DNA of 64,000 nt from Streptococcus sp. NPS 308 (GTDB lineage: Bacteria > Bacillota > Bacilli > Lactobacillales > Streptococcaceae). Position numbers and translations under genes: made by a program. Below the pieces are notes generated by a model that saw only the letters and a list, made by a program, of their open reading frames with translations, did no database searches and was not told where the DNA came from. Below, piece by piece: positions 1 to 9,440 of this stretch; the first letter of the stretch is position 1; every line of letters starts with the position of its first letter. The stretch covers positions 1,707,001-1,771,000 of the forward strand of contig NZ_AP017652.1 in the NCBI RefSeq assembly GCF_002355895.1, written 5' to 3'.

Positions 1-147
1 ACCAAGAGCACCAGCTGATGACCAAGCAATTGCATTACCATGCACATCAGTAATCATAACAATAGTGTTATTAAATGTAGCGTGAATATGAGCAATACCA
101 GATTCGATATTCTTTTTCACACGACGTTTACGTGTTGGTTTAGCCAA
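1..147 (-). CDS. rpsK: 30S ribosomal protein S11 (partial, N-terminal 49 residues)
   Basis: Platform protein of the 30S subunit. The visible N-terminus reads [15 protein letters not shown] and continues through the conserved [18 protein letters not shown] block; the rest lies beyond the left edge. The only in-frame start next to a ribosome binding site is TTG at 147, with AGGAGG 9 bases upstream, so this copy uses a TTG start. It follows rpsM by 17 bases and is the last visible gene of the S10-spc-alpha operon; rpoA and rplQ would normally follow outside the window. Confidence 0.95.
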   Translation of the reverse strand, partial: MAKPTRKRRVKKNIESGIAHIHATFNNTIVMITDVHGNAIAWSSAGALG

Positions 148-164
148 GACTTTTACCTCCTATA

Positions 165-530
165 TTATTTTTTCTTACCAGCAATCGCAACAGCTTTACC
201 TTTACGAGTGCGAGCGTTGTTTTTAGTGTTTTGTCCACGGACAGGAAGTCCACGACGGTGACGAATACCACGGTAAGAACCGATTTCCATCAAACGTTTG
301 ATGTTCAAGTTTACTTCACGACGGAGGTCACCTTCAACTTTGATTGCATCCACTTCACGACGGATAGCATCTTCTTGATCTGATGTAAGGTCACGTACAC
401 GAACATCTTCTGAGATTCCAGCAGCAGCCAAAATTTTCTTAGATGTTGCAAGTCCGATACCATAAACGTAAGTCAATGAGATTACTACGCGTTTGTCATT
501 TGGAATGTCAACTCCAGCAATACGAGCCAT
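165..530 (-). CDS. rpsM: 30S ribosomal protein S13
   Basis: Head protein of the 30S subunit that contacts the P-site tRNA and the B1 intersubunit bridges. The 121-residue product starts [15 protein letters not shown], has the helix-two-turn-helix region with the YGIG motif near residue 24, and ends in the basic tail rich in R, K and N (around [18 protein letters not shown]). Length is normal for the family. It sits between rpmJ and rpsK as in other Firmicutes alpha operons. No anomalies. Confidence 0.97.
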
Positions 531-547
531 GTTTTCTCCTTTCTATC

Positions 548-664
548 TTATCCTTGACGTTGTTTGTGTTTTGGATTTGCTGGGCAAATTACCATAACAC
601 GACCATTACGACGAATTACTTTACAGTATTCGCAAATTGGTTTGACCGATGGTCTTACTTTCAT
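548..664 (-). CDS. rpmJ: 50S ribosomal protein L36
   Basis: Small zinc-ribbon protein of the large subunit, 38 residues. I translated it directly from the minus strand: it begins [17 protein letters not shown] and ends KHKQRQG. Zinc ligands C11, C14, C27 and H33 are all present, so this is the zinc-binding (C+) form. It sits in the usual place between infA and rpsM, with short spacers on both sides. Confidence 0.97.
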
Positions 665-688
665 TTCTTATCCCTCCAAGTTTTTCGA

Positions 689-907
689 TTATTTAAAGCG
701 GTAAGTGATACGTCCACGTGTCAAGTCATATGGACTCATCTCGACAGTAACACGATCTCCCGCTAAAATACGAATATAGTTTTTACGAATTTTACCAGAA
801 ACTGTTGCTAAAATCTGATGTCCATTTTCAAGTTCAACCGTAAACATTGCGTTAGGCATTGTATCGACTACTTTGCCTTCAACTTCAATCACATCGTCTT
901 TTGCCAC
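689..907 (-). CDS. infA: Translation initiation factor IF-1
   Basis: S1/OB-fold factor that occupies the ribosomal A site during initiation. The 72-residue product starts (M)[20 protein letters not shown] and ends RGRITYRFK, full family length. The reading frame stays open further upstream, but the start is the GTG at 907: GGAGGTG lies a few bases upstream and the resulting N-terminus matches the family exactly, while the upstream extension is unrelated. It sits between adk and rpmJ, as in other low-GC Gram-positives. Confidence 0.96.
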   Translation of the reverse strand: MAKDDVIEVEGKVVDTMPNAMFTVELENGHQILATVSGKIRKNYIRILAGDRVTVEMSPYDLTRGRITYRFK

Positions 908-1023
908 GCAAAAGCACCTCCATAAATTTCGATTTGATGCCTCTAAACATAGAGACAACAATTATAAGTCAGACTATCTCAGTATAACATTTGTAGCGAT
1001 TTTTTGCAAGTATGAAAAACGCT

Positions 1024-1662
1024 TTATTTCAAATTTGTCAATACTTTTTCGATGTCTTTGAACACATCATTGATATCTTGATTTCCTTCGATATCGTGGA
1101 CCAAACCTTTGGTACGGTAGTGAGCAATGATTGGTTCACCTTGTGCGATATTAACATCCAACCGACGCTTAACTGTCTCAGGTTTATCATCTTCGCGTTG
1201 GTAGTAATCTTCTTCTTTGTAGTCAACTGGTGGGTTGAAAACTTTGTGGAAGGTTTCACCTGTTTCGCGATGGATGATACGGCCGCTCAAACGTTCTAAG
1301 AGACAGTCTGGGTTCACTTCGATGTTAATCACACCTTCCAGTTCGATACCAAGTTCAGCCAATGTTTTGTCCAAGGCATGCGCTTGTTCAATCGTACGTG
1401 GGTAACCATCCAACAAGAAACCTGTTTCTTTGATGTCGTCCTGAGAAAGGCGTTCTTTAACAATTCCATTTGTAACTTCATCTGGAACCAACTCACCTTT
1501 GTCGATGTATGACTTGGCAAGTACACCCATTTCAGTTTGATTAGCCATAGCAGCACGGAACATATCTCCAGTTGAAATGTGTGCCACGTGGAATTGCTCC
1601 ACAATTTTAGCTGCTTGCGTTCCCTTACCTGCTCCAGGTAAGCCCATAATCAAAAGATTCAT
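1024..1662 (-). CDS. adk: Adenylate kinase
   Basis: Catalyses ATP + AMP = 2 ADP in the cytoplasm. The 212-residue protein starts with the P-loop ([14 protein letters not shown], residues 3-16), followed by the AMP-binding region with the DGYPRT motif. The LID domain (around [19 protein letters not shown]) has no cysteines, so this is a zinc-free LID, as expected for streptococci and unlike the Cys4 LID of Bacillus. It lies between secY and infA; the 145-base spacer to secY is long enough for an internal promoter, but I could not single one out. Confidence 0.97.
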   Translation of the reverse strand: MNLLIMGLPGAGKGTQAAKIVEQFHVAHISTGDMFRAAMANQTEMGVLAKSYIDKGELVPDEVTNGIVKERLSQDDIKETGFLLDGYPRTIEQAHALDKTLAELGIELEGVINIEVNPDCLLERLSGRIIHRETGETFHKVFNPPVDYKEEDYYQREDDKPETVKRRLDVNIAQGEPIIAHYRTKGLVHDIEGNQDINDVFKDIEKVLTNLK

Positions 1663-1807
1663 GATAGGATCTCCTTATTTTGTATTTAAATAGAAGCAGA
1701 AATTCGTTTCAACCCCTATTTAAAAACAAAATAGAAGAGGGGAGACGAAAGTCTCTCTGATAGGTAGACCTTCATACTCCACTCTCTAAGCAAAAGTAAT
1801 CTTGCTT

Positions 1808-3118
1808 TTATTCTGTTTTGTCCATGAAACCAACATACTTACGTTTCAATAGGTAACCTTCAAGTTGTTTGATTCCTTCGATACCGGTCGAGATAATGAT
1901 CAAAAGACTAGTTCCCCCAAAAGCAACAGCTTCTGAAAGGCCAAAGACATCTTTTGCCACAATCGGCAAGATTGAGATCACACCAAGGAAGATTGATCCG
2001 ACTGTTGCAAGGCGACGAAGAAGTTTCGACATGAATTCTTCAGTCCCCTTACCAGGACGGACCCCATGAATGTAGGCTCCACTCTTTTGCAAGTTTTCTG
2101 CTGCTTTCTCTGGATTGATCTGTACAAATGTATAGAAGAACGTAAAGAGAATGATGAGCAAGGCATACATAGCAACACCTGTCGGAGATGTTGTAGATAA
2201 CATTTCCTGTGCTGTACGTACCCAAGCCCAATCATGACCTGTAGCACTCAAAAACTGAAGAATGGCTGCAGGCGCTGCTGTAATGGAACTTGCAAAGATA
2301 ACTGGGATAACCCCCGCTGGGTTTACCTTCAATGGAAGGTATGAGCTTGATGGGGCTCCTTGAGCAACTTTTGTATATTGGATTGGAATTTTATATTCTG
2401 CCTGTTGAACATAGGTTGTAAAGTAAACAATCAACAAGACAGCGATAATCAAAATAACGACAAAGATAATAGATGAAGTCAAACGGCTACTTGGGATATT
2501 GACGAAGTAGTCAACATAGATGCCTTTAATCATCTCAGGGATTGAAGCGACAATACCTGCGAAGATGATCATAGAAACACCGTTTCCGTATCCCTTATCT
2601 GTAATTTGTTCCCCGAGCCACGTTACAATCATACTACCTGCTGTGAGGATAATACCAATAGTAACAAAGACTTGTGGAGTTAAAGCTGTCGTTAATAATT
2701 TTGCTCCAGATAGAGTATTAAACCCTGCTGTGATCCCGATAGATTGAACGAATGCAAGAACAAGTGCAATATATCGAGTAGCTTGGTTTAGTTTTCTCCG
2801 TCCCACTTCCCCTTGTTTGCCCCATTCTACAAACTTCGGTAAAATATCCATTTGTAGCAATTGAACAACGATGGAAGCAGTGATATACGGACTTACACCG
2901 AGTGCAAAAACGGAGAAGTTCTTCATGGCATTCCCTGAAACAAGACTAAGCATGTTCAAGAAAGATAAACCACTGAGAGCTTCTAAACTTTTTGCATTCA
3001 CACCTGGAACAGTGATACTTGTCCCAATACGAAAAACAAGAATGATAAAAATCGTAAAGAGAATTTTTGATCGAACTTGTTTAACCTTGAGCGCTTCTTT
3101 TAATAATTTAAAAAACAT
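1808..3118 (-). CDS. secY: Protein translocase subunit SecY
   Basis: Channel subunit of the general Sec translocon in the cytoplasmic membrane. The 436-residue sequence shows about ten hydrophobic segments, the N-terminal cytosolic start MFFKLLKEALKVKQVRSKILFT, the plug-region pattern GLSFLNMLSLVSG, and the loop GGRRKLNQ-like RRKLNQATRY before TM4. It lies directly after rplO (12-base spacer), the usual spc-operon arrangement. This is the canonical SecY; no second secretory (SecY2/asp) cluster is nearby. Confidence 0.97.
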   Translation of the reverse strand: MFFKLLKEALKVKQVRSKILFTIFIILVFRIGTSITVPGVNAKSLEALSGLSFLNMLSLVSGNAMKNFSVFALGVSPYITASIVVQLLQMDILPKFVEWGKQGEVGRRKLNQATRYIALVLAFVQSIGITAGFNTLSGAKLLTTALTPQVFVTIGIILTAGSMIVTWLGEQITDKGYGNGVSMIIFAGIVASIPEMIKGIYVDYFVNIPSSRLTSSIIFVVILIIAVLLIVYFTTYVQQAEYKIPIQYTKVAQGAPSSSYLPLKVNPAGVIPVIFASSITAAPAAILQFLSATGHDWAWVRTAQEMLSTTSPTGVAMYALLIILFTFFYTFVQINPEKAAENLQKSGAYIHGVRPGKGTEEFMSKLLRRLATVGSIFLGVISILPIVAKDVFGLSEAVAFGGTSLLIIISTGIEGIKQLEGYLLKRKYVGFMDKTE

Positions 3119-3130
3119 GGGTCACCTCTC

Positions 3131-3571
3131 TTAGATGACTTCTACAGAACCACCTTTAGCAGTGATAGCTTCCTCAGCTGATTTAGAGAATTTAGCTGCT
3201 TTCACAGTCAATTTCTTAGTCAACTCACCGTTACCAAGAATTTTAACTCCTGATTTTTCAGCTTTCACAATTCCTGCTTCGATAAGCACAACTGGAGTTA
3301 CTTCTGCACCGTCTTCAAAGACGTTCAATTGGTCAAGGTTTACAATTGCGTATTCTTTAGCGTTGATGTTAGTGAATCCACGTTTTGGAAGACGACGGAA
3401 CAATGGAGTTTGTCCACCTTCAAAACCAAGGCGAACTCCGCCACCGCTACGAGCTTTTTGACCTTTTTGACCGCGACCAGATGTTTTACCGTTACCAGAT
3501 GAAGTACCACGACCAACACGGTTACGTACTTTACGAGAACCTTCTGCAGGTTTCAATTCATGAAGTTTCAT
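3131..3571 (-). CDS. rplO: 50S ribosomal protein L15
   Basis: Late-assembly large-subunit protein, 146 residues. The N-terminus [21 protein letters not shown] and the glycine-rich segment ([22 protein letters not shown]) are diagnostic, as is [15 protein letters not shown]. It is followed by secY. The spacer to the upstream gene rpmD is unusually long for this operon (231 bases to the rpmD start, about 145 to its stop) and carries a hairpin, described separately. Confidence 0.97.
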   Translation of the reverse strand: MKLHELKPAEGSRKVRNRVGRGTSSGNGKTSGRGQKGQKARSGGGVRLGFEGGQTPLFRRLPKRGFTNINAKEYAIVNLDQLNVFEDGAEVTPVVLIEAGIVKAEKSGVKILGNGELTKKLTVKAAKFSKSAEEAITAKGGSVEVI

Positions 3572-3677
3572 TATTATTTTCTCCTCTTTTGTAAAATGCT
3601 AGCGCCGATAAGAGAGAAAAGGTTGTCTCCCTAATCAACTCGCCTATACATTCGTCATCTTAGATGACTATACCTAG

Positions 3678-3711
3678 TTTTAGGGGATGAGTATTGCCGC
3701 ATCCCCTAAAA
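3678..3711 (-). terminator. Hairpin in the rpmD-rplO spacer, inside the spc operon
   Basis: Perfect inverted repeat TTTTAGGGGATG / CATCCCCTAAAA (12-bp arms, 10-base loop) just downstream of rpmD. On the minus strand the 3' arm ends in a short U-rich stretch, so it looks like a weak terminator or attenuator that would reduce rplO-secY-adk transcription, or an mRNA-processing hairpin. Structure is seen directly; function is inferred. Confidence 0.5.
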
Positions 3712-3716
3712 ATTCA

Positions 3717-3899
3717 TTAGTTTACTTCTTCAACTGTTACCAAGTGAGATACTGCAGTGATCATACCACGGATAGCAGCGTTGTCTTCTTTGATAACAGA
3801 GCTGTTCAATTTGCCAAGTCCAAGTGCTACAACAGTTTTACGTTGTGATGGAATGCGTCCGATTGGAGACTTAGTCAAAGTAATTTTAATTTGAGCCAT
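3717..3899 (-). CDS. rpmD: 50S ribosomal protein L30
   Basis: Large-subunit protein of 60 residues starting [15 protein letters not shown] and ending HLVTVEEVN. An open frame continues upstream, but family length and a GGGG-containing ribosome binding site 6 bases away fix the start at 3899. It lies between rpsE and rplO, separated from rpsE by 13 bases. Confidence 0.96.
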   Translation of the reverse strand: MAQIKITLTKSPIGRIPSQRKTVVALGLGKLNSSVIKEDNAAIRGMITAVSHLVTVEEVN

Positions 3900-3912
3900 T
3901 TTATCCCCTTTC

Positions 3913-4407
3913 TTATGCCAAATCAGAAACTGAAATACCACGAAGGGCAGCAACTTCTTCAGCGCGTTTCAATTGTTTCAAACCTTCAACAGTTGCGCGA
4001 ACAATGTTGATTGGAGTGTTAGAACCAAGTGATTTAGATGTAATATCTGCCACACCTGCCAATTCCACAACGGCACGAACTGCACCACCAGCGGCAACTC
4101 CAGAACCTTCTACAGCAGGTTTCAACAATACTTTAGCTCCACCGAATTCTGAAAGAACTTCGTGTGGGATTGTTGTTCCAACCATAGGAACTTCAATCAA
4201 GTTTTTCTTAGCATCTTCTACTGCTTTGCGGATTGCTTCTGGAACTTCTTGAGCTTTACCAGTACCAAATCCTACGCGACCGTTGTGGTCACCAACAACA
4301 ACAAGAGCTGCGAAACGAAGACGACGTCCACCTTTAACAACTTTTGTAACACGGTTGACAGCAACTACGCGTTCTTCTAATTCAACTGCATTGTCTTTAA
4401 ATGCCAT
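3913..4407 (-). CDS. rpsE: 30S ribosomal protein S5
   Basis: Small-subunit protein involved in decoding accuracy. The 164-residue protein has the N-terminal dsRNA-binding domain (around [28 protein letters not shown]) and the C-terminal S5 domain ([23 protein letters not shown]). The loop with [10 protein letters not shown], the region where spectinomycin-resistance changes occur in other species, looks wild type. Located between rplR and rpmD. Confidence 0.97.
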   Translation of the reverse strand: MAFKDNAVELEERVVAVNRVTKVVKGGRRLRFAALVVVGDHNGRVGFGTGKAQEVPEAIRKAVEDAKKNLIEVPMVGTTIPHEVLSEFGGAKVLLKPAVEGSGVAAGGAVRAVVELAGVADITSKSLGSNTPINIVRATVEGLKQLKRAEEVAALRGISVSDLA

Positions 4408-4424
4408 TTTCTAGTGTCCTCCTA

Positions 4425-4781
4425 TTAGAATTTCAATCCGTTTTCACGAGCTGCATCAGCCAAAGCTTTCACACGTCCGTGATATAGATATCCACCGCGG
4501 TCGAACACCACTTCTGAAATACCTTTAGCGTTTGCACGTTCTGCAACGAGTTTACCGACAGCAACGGCTTGTTCAGTTTTAGTTCCTTTTGAAACTTCTT
4601 TGTCAAGAGTTGAAGCACTTGCGAGCGTTACACCCGCTACGTCATCAATCACTTGAGCGTAGATGCCTGTATTAGAACGGAATACGTTCAAACGTGGGCG
4701 ATCAGCAGTTCCAGAGAGTTTTCCGCGAACGCGACGGTGGCGTTTTTGGCGGAGTTTGTTTTTATCTGGTTTAGAAATCAC
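4425..4781 (-). CDS. rplR: 50S ribosomal protein L18
   Basis: 5S rRNA-binding protein, 118 residues, starting (M)[19 protein letters not shown] and ending [11 protein letters not shown] longer in-frame reading exists, but GAGGTG lies 6-7 bases before a GTG at 4781 and the resulting N-terminus fits the family, so GTG is chosen over the upstream ATG. Located between rplF and rpsE, with an 83-base spacer to rplF. Confidence 0.94.
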
Positions 4782-4864
4782 AGTTTTCACCTCTTTAGTT
4801 TTAAATCGTGTGCTATGCACAAAGTTGGAAAATAGGTCGGTGGTTGAAGATCAACCACTCAACA

Positions 4865-5401
4865 TTATTTACCTGTTTTACCTTCTTTAAGACGAACGTA
4901 TTCGCCAACGTAACGGATACCTTTACCTTTATATGGTTCAGGTGAGCGAAGGCTACGTACGTAAGCAGCTGTTTGACCAACTACTTCTTTTGAAATTCCG
5001 CTGATAGCAATTGTTGTTGGGTTTGGAAGTTCAAAAGTAATTCCTTCTGGAGCTTCAACTTCGTCTGGATGAGATTTACCTACAGCCAAAACAAGTTTGT
5101 TTCCTTGAAGTTGTGCACGGTAACCAACCCCACGCATTTCAAGTACTTTCTTGAATCCTTCTGATACACCAACAACCATGTTGTTCAAAAGGGCACGAGT
5201 AGTTCCGTGGATTGTTTTCATTTCTTTTGAATCATTTGGACGGTGAAGAGTTACTTCAGTACCTTCCACACGAATTTCAATATCTTTTGAGAACTCACGA
5301 GTAAGTTCTCCCTTAGGTCCTTTTACAGTTACAACGTTGTCATTGTTAGTGATTTCAACACCAGCAGGCAACACGATAACTTTATTACCAATACGTGACA
5401 T
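4865..5401 (-). CDS. rplF: 50S ribosomal protein L6
   Basis: Large-subunit protein near the sarcin-ricin loop and GTPase centre, 178 residues, with two repeated L6 domains and the C-terminal signature [21 protein letters not shown]-terminus [15 protein letters not shown]. The upstream spacer to rpsH is 226 bases, unusually long for an spc operon, and contains several hairpins including a copy of a repeated palindrome. Confidence 0.97.
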   Translation of the reverse strand: MSRIGNKVIVLPAGVEITNNDNVVTVKGPKGELTREFSKDIEIRVEGTEVTLHRPNDSKEMKTIHGTTRALLNNMVVGVSEGFKKVLEMRGVGYRAQLQGNKLVLAVGKSHPDEVEAPEGITFELPNPTTIAISGISKEVVGQTAAYVRSLRSPEPYKGKGIRYVGEYVRLKEGKTGK

Positions 5402-5468
5402 GTTTTTATTCTCCTGTTAAATTGTCAGGCCATTACAGCCAGTTTTCACGGGGTTAAAGATACTTATT

Positions 5469-5504
5469 GTGTTCAATAGCTAAATTGAACACGCTCTAAC
5501 GAGC
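5469..5504. repeat. Two adjacent hairpins in the rpsH-rplF spacer
   Basis: Perfect inverted repeat GTGTTCAAT / ATTGAACAC (arms 5469-5477 and 5484-5492, 6-base loop) followed at once by GCTC-TAAC-GAGC (5493-5504). They lie upstream of rplF on its mRNA. No clear U-tract follows, so structural or processing roles are more likely than termination. Confidence 0.5.
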
Positions 5505-5539
5505 TTTGTATCTTGATTAGAGTTCGAGCTAAGAATTTG

Positions 5540-5597
5540 GTGAAAAAGATAAGTTTGTCTTGGAGCATCGCTCCTGCTACAAACTTCCTATTTTCAC
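5540..5597 (-). repeat. 58-bp palindromic repeat, copy A (rpsH-rplF spacer)
   Basis: On the minus strand it begins GTGAAAATAGGAAGTTTG and ends CAAACTTATCTTTTTCAC, with a central GGAGCGATGCTCC hairpin. Copies B (6106-6163) and C (6222-6280) share ends, length and palindromic plan. The terminator-like fold resembles the short intergenic repeats (BOX, RUP, SPRITE) of mitis-group streptococci; assignment to one of these families is unverified. Confidence 0.65.
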
Positions 5598-5627
5598 TGC
5601 ATTCTTTTAACGCTCTCACATCATCAA

Positions 5628-6026
5628 TTACCAAACGTAAGCGATAACTTCTCCACCAACGTTCTTTTGGCGAGCTTCTTTATCAGTAAGCAAACCTTCA
5701 GAAGTTGAAAGGATAGCAATTCCAAGTCCGTTAAGAACTTTTGGAAGATCTTCACGTTTTTTGTAGACACGAAGTCCTGGTTTAGAAACACGTTTCAAGT
5801 TAGTGATAACTTTTTCACCGTTTGGTCCGTATTTAAGGAATACACGGATGATGCCTTGTTTGTCATCTTCGATGATTTCAACGTTCTTTACAAAACCTTC
5901 GCGTTTAAGGATTTCAGCAATCCCTTTTTTGATGTTTGATGCAGGTACTTCAAGTACTTCGTGTTTTGCTTGGTTAGCGTTACGAATACGAGTTAGGAAG
6001 TCTGCGATTGGGTCAGTCATAACCAT
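5628..6026 (-). CDS. rpsH: 30S ribosomal protein S8
   Basis: Primary 16S rRNA-binding protein of the small-subunit platform, 132 residues, starting [19 protein letters not shown] and ending with [22 protein letters not shown]. In E. coli S8 represses translation of the spc operon by binding mRNA; here rpsH is flanked on both sides by long structured spacers (284 and 226 bases), which may be relevant, although I see no obvious mimic of the S8 rRNA site. Confidence 0.97.
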   Translation of the reverse strand: MVMTDPIADFLTRIRNANQAKHEVLEVPASNIKKGIAEILKREGFVKNVEIIEDDKQGIIRVFLKYGPNGEKVITNLKRVSKPGLRVYKKREDLPKVLNGLGIAILSTSEGLLTDKEARQKNVGGEVIAYVW

Positions 6027-6105
6027 TTTGTTTTTCTCCTCTTACTAGTAGTTTGCAAGTCGCACTTGCTAGTTAATACATGATACAAAGAGCGTAACAG
6101 CACGA

Positions 6106-6163
6106 GCAAAAATAGGCAATTTGATGCAGGAGCCATGCTCCAAAGCAAATTGGTCTTTTTTGC
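6106..6163 (+). repeat. 58-bp palindromic repeat, copy B (rpsN-rpsH spacer)
   Basis: Plus-strand reading starts GCAAAAATAGGCAATTTG, has a central GGAGCCATGCTCC hairpin and ends CAAATTG...TCTTTTTTGC. Changes relative to copy A are mostly paired, so the fold is kept. It is enclosed by outer arms CACGAGC (6101-6107) and GCTCGTG (6174-6180), extending the hairpin. Confidence 0.65.
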
Positions 6164-6221
6164 CAAAGCTGTAGCTCGTGTTCAAATTGGCAAACCCAAC
6201 TGAACCCGGGCTAAACTCTGT

Positions 6222-6280
6222 GTGAAAAAGATAAACTTTCCTAGAAACTTCAGTTTCTTCGTCAAGTTTCCTATTTTCAC
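6222..6280 (-). repeat. 58-bp palindromic repeat, copy C (rpsN-rpsH spacer)
   Basis: Minus-strand reading starts GTGAAAATAGGAAACTTG, has an inner GAAAC / GTTTC hairpin and ends AAGTTTATCTTTTTCAC. Ends are identical to copy A while the central arms differ but still pair. Oriented like copy A and opposite to copy B. Confidence 0.65.
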
Positions 6281-6310
6281 TTGGAGTTTTGACGCCCTTG
6301 ATATCTTAAA

Positions 6311-6496
6311 TTACCAAGATGCTTTTGTTACACCAGGAATTTGTCCTTTGTAAGCTAATTCACGGAAGCAAACACGGCAAAGTTTAAATTTGCGGTAAAC
6401 TGAATGTGGACGACCACATTTTTCACAACGAGTATAAGCTTGAGTAGAGAACTTCGCTGGACGTTTGTTCTTAGCAATCATTGATTTTTTAGCCAT
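6311..6496 (-). CDS. rpsN: 30S ribosomal protein S14 type Z
   Basis: Zinc-containing S14 of the 30S head, 61 residues. The four zinc ligands C24, C27, C40 and C43 are intact (RCEKCGRP and LCRVCF), marking the short C+ form and not the zinc-independent long paralogue that many streptococci encode elsewhere. It lies 17 bases after rplE. The C+ form is typically kept in the spc operon and replaced under zinc starvation. Confidence 0.97.
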
Positions 6497-6513
6497 TAGA
6501 TTTACCTCCTATA

Positions 6514-7056
6514 TTATTTTGCAAAAGGCATTCCAAGGCCTGTAAGCAATGCACGTGACTCTTCGTCAGTGTTAGCAGTTGTTACGATAACGATGTCAAG
6601 ACCACGAGTTTTGTCAACGTCATCGAAGTTGATTTCTGGGAAGATCAATTGTTCTTTCACACCAAGTGTGTAGTTTCCGCGTCCATCAAATGATTTTGTT
6701 GGAACACCGTGGAAGTCACGTACACGTGGAAGTGAAACTGAAACCAATTTGTCCAAGAATTCGTACATACGTTCACCACGAAGGGTAACTTTTGCACCGA
6801 TCGCTACACCTTCACGAAGACGGAAGCCGGCGATTGATTTTTTAGCTTTAGTGATAAGTGGTTTTTGACCTGAGATAAGCGCCAATTCTTCAGCAGCTTT
6901 TTCAAGGCTTTTAGCGTTTGATACAGCTTCACCAACACCCATGTTCAAAACGATCTTATCTACTTTAGGCACAGCCATCACTGATGAGTAGTTGAATTGT
7001 TCTGTCAAAGCAGGAACTACTTCATTAAGATATTTTTCTTTTAAACGATTTGCCAT
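6514..7056 (-). CDS. rplE: 50S ribosomal protein L5
   Basis: 5S rRNA-binding protein of the central protuberance, 180 residues. Starts [21 protein letters not shown] and carries the family segments [33 protein letters not shown] and the C-terminal LGMPFAK. Located between rplX (23-base spacer) and rpsN. Confidence 0.97.
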   Translation of the reverse strand: MANRLKEKYLNEVVPALTEQFNYSSVMAVPKVDKIVLNMGVGEAVSNAKSLEKAAEELALISGQKPLITKAKKSIAGFRLREGVAIGAKVTLRGERMYEFLDKLVSVSLPRVRDFHGVPTKSFDGRGNYTLGVKEQLIFPEINFDDVDKTRGLDIVIVTTANTDEESRALLTGLGMPFAK

Positions 7057-7079
7057 TATACTTCTCCTTTCCTTCGTGA

Positions 7080-7385
7080 TTAATCAAGCACTTCGCCTGA
7101 TTTTTTGTTGTAGCGAACTTTTTTACCGTCTACAAATTTGTAACCAACACGACCAGCTACACCGTTTTTATCCAAAACTTGAACGTTTGATACGTGGATA
7201 GCTGCTTCTTTCTCGATGATACCACCTTGAGGAAGTTCGTTAGTTGGACGTTGGTGTTTCTTAACGATATTCACACCTTCAACGATAACTTTGTTTACTT
7301 TTGGAAGGGCAGTAAGGACAACAGCTTCTGTTCCCTTATCTTTACCAGCGATTACGCGAACTTTGTCGCCTTTTTTTACAAACAT
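7080..7385 (-). CDS. rplX: 50S ribosomal protein L24
   Basis: Assembly initiator protein of the 50S subunit, 101 residues. The N-terminal KOW motif ([23 protein letters not shown]) and the downstream [15 protein letters not shown] segment are diagnostic. It follows rplN across a 77-base spacer with two hairpins. Confidence 0.97.
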
Positions 7386-7410
7386 TAGGTTTCTCCTTGA
7401 TTTTTCTTAC

Positions 7411-7442
7411 GCCCATAAGGGCACCCTAGCTTTAAGCTAGGG
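7411..7442. repeat. Tandem hairpins in the rplN-rplX spacer
   Basis: GCCC-ATAA-GGGC (7411-7422) is followed immediately by CCCTAGCTT-T-AAGCTAGGG (7424-7442), two perfect stems between rplN and rplX. No U-tract follows on the coding strand, so an RNase-processing or stabilising role is more likely than termination. Confidence 0.5.
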
Positions 7443-7462
7443 GACTAGTTTGTTTCTAAAAA

Positions 7463-7831
7463 TTAAAGTACTTCTGGAGCAAGTGACACGATCTTCATGA
7501 AGCCACCTTCACGCAATTCACGTGCAACTGGGCCAAAGATACGTGTTCCGCGAGGAGTTTTGTCTTCACGGATGATAACTGCTGCGTTTTCGTCAAATTT
7601 GATGTATGAACCATCAGCACGACGAGCACCTGATTTAGTACGAACGATAACAGCTTTTACAACGTCACCTTTTTTAACCGCACCACCAGGAGTAGCTTGT
7701 TTTACAGATGCCACAATAACATCACCGATGTTTGCAAATTTACGTCCTGAACCACCAAGAACTTTGATAGTCAAGATTTCGCGAGCACCGCTGTTGTCTG
7801 CGACTTTCAAACGAGTTTCTGTTTGAATCAT
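7463..7831 (-). CDS. rplN: 50S ribosomal protein L14
   Basis: Large-subunit protein forming intersubunit bridges, 122 residues. N-terminus [20 protein letters not shown] and C-terminus [24 protein letters not shown] are typical. Located between rpsQ and rplX. Confidence 0.97.
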   Translation of the reverse strand: MIQTETRLKVADNSGAREILTIKVLGGSGRKFANIGDVIVASVKQATPGGAVKKGDVVKAVIVRTKSGARRADGSYIKFDENAAVIIREDKTPRGTRIFGPVARELREGGFMKIVSLAPEVL

Positions 7832-7856
7832 TTCAGTTTTCTCCTTTCAGGTTTGA

Positions 7857-8117
7857 TTAGATGATGACCGCTTCTTCAACAACTTCTACAAGACGGAAAC
7901 GTTTTGTAGCTGAAAGCGGGCGAGTTTCCATGATACGTACGATATCACCTTCTTTGGCAACATTGTTTTCATCATGTGCTTTGTATTTTTTAGAGTAGTT
8001 AATACGTTTACCATAGACTGGGTGGTTACGTTTTGTTTCAACTACAACTGTGATTGTCTTGTCCATTTTGTCAGATACAACACGTCCAACAAGAACTTTA
8101 CGATTATTGCGTTCCAT
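7857..8117 (-). CDS. rpsQ: 30S ribosomal protein S17
   Basis: OB-fold primary 16S rRNA-binding protein, 86 residues, with [28 protein letters not shown] and the [18 protein letters not shown] signature. Located 24 bases after rpmC and 25 before rplN. Confidence 0.97.
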
Positions 8118-8141
8118 TGAAATTTCTCCTTCCCTAGTCTA

Positions 8142-8348
8142 TTATTTCGCTTCAGATTGAACTGTTTTGATACGAGCGATTTGTTTTTTAACTTCTTTCA
8201 AGCGAGCTGTTTGTTCCAATTGACCAGTAGCAGCTTGGAAACGAAGTTCAAACAATTCTTTTTTCAATTCGTTTTCGCGCTTCGCGAGTTCTTCTTGAGA
8301 AAGACCACGAAGTTCTTTAACAAATTCTTTTACTTCATTAAGTTTCAT
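8142..8348 (-). CDS. rpmC: 50S ribosomal protein L29
   Basis: Large-subunit protein at the tunnel exit that forms part of the docking site for trigger factor and SRP, 68 residues. All-helical, starts [21 protein letters not shown] and carries the [16 protein letters not shown] signature. The start lies 9 bases after the rplP stop. Confidence 0.97.
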
Positions 8349-8357
8349 GCCTTCTCC

Positions 8358-8771
8358 TTATTCTGCTTCACGTTTTACGAATTTACATTTAACTGGCAAT
8401 TTGTGGCTTGCAAGACGAAGCGCTTCGCGAGCGATCTCTTCAGATACACCAGCAACTTCAAACATCACTTTACCACGTTTAACTGGTGCTACCCAACCTT
8501 CAGGCGCCCCTTTACCAGATCCCATACGCACACCGATAGCTTTAGCAGTGTATGATTTGTGTGGGAAGATTTTAATCCAAACTTTACCACCACGTTTCAT
8601 GTAACGAGTCATGGCGATACGAGCAGCTTCGATTTGGCGGTTAGTGATCCAGTGGCTAGTTGTAGCTTGAAGACCGTATTCACCGAATGCTACTTCTTTT
8701 CCACCTTTTGCTTCACCGCGCATTTTTCCACGGAATTCACGACGGTGTTTAACACGTTTAGGTACTAACAT
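8358..8771 (-). CDS. rplP: 50S ribosomal protein L16
   Basis: A-site finger protein of the large subunit, 137 residues. Starts [19 protein letters not shown] and carries the [26 protein letters not shown] block and [13 protein letters not shown] loop. Located 3 bases after rpsC, suggesting translational coupling. Confidence 0.97.
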   Translation of the reverse strand: MLVPKRVKHRREFRGKMRGEAKGGKEVAFGEYGLQATTSHWITNRQIEAARIAMTRYMKRGGKVWIKIFPHKSYTAKAIGVRMGSGKGAPEGWVAPVKRGKVMFEVAGVSEEIAREALRLASHKLPVKCKFVKREAE

Positions 8772-8774
8772 TGG

Positions 8775-9428
8775 TTATTTACCTCCTTTAGTGTTTTTAC
8801 GAGCTGGAAGAACTTCACCACGGTAGATCCATACTTTAACACCAAGTTTACCGTATGTTGTGTCTGCTTCTTCCCAAGCGTAATCGATATCTGCACGAAG
8901 TGTGTGAAGTGGAACAGTTCCTTCAGAGTATCCTTCTGCACGGGCGATATCTGCACCGTTCAAACGACCTGATACTTGAGTTTTGATTCCTTTAGCTCCA
9001 GCACGCATTGCACGTTGGATTGCTTGTTTTTGTGCACGACGGAAAGCAACACGTTGCTCCAATTGACGAGCAATTCCTTCACCTACAAGGTGAGCATCCA
9101 AATCAGGTTGTTTGATTTCGATGATGTTGATGTGTACTTGTTTTCCAGTCAATTTGTTAAGTTTTGCACGGAGTGCATCAACGTTAGCACCACCTTTACC
9201 GATAACCATACCTGGTTTAGCAGTGTGAAGTGAAACGTTAACTTTGTTTACTGCGCGTTCAATTTCGATAGTTGAAACAGCTGCGTCAGCCAATTCTTTT
9301 TGAACGAATTTACGGATTGCAAGATCTTCATGAAGGTAATCCGCGTATTCTTTTTCAGCATACCATTTGGCATCCCAATCACGGATGATGCCGACACGCA
9401 TACCAATTGGATGTACTTTTTGACCCAC
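8775..9428 (-). CDS. rpsC: 30S ribosomal protein S3
   Basis: mRNA-entry-tunnel protein of the 30S head, 217 residues. N-terminal [23 protein letters not shown], a KH domain with the [18 protein letters not shown] loop (about residues 75-95), and the C-terminal domain with [19 protein letters not shown]. Located between rplV and rplP. Confidence 0.97.
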
Positions 9429-9440
9429 GATGTTACCTCC

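Noticed and set aside
769..776. Second perfect TACGAATA (plus strand)
   Set aside because: It lies inside the infA coding region, antisense to the operon, with no plus-strand gene downstream; a chance match.
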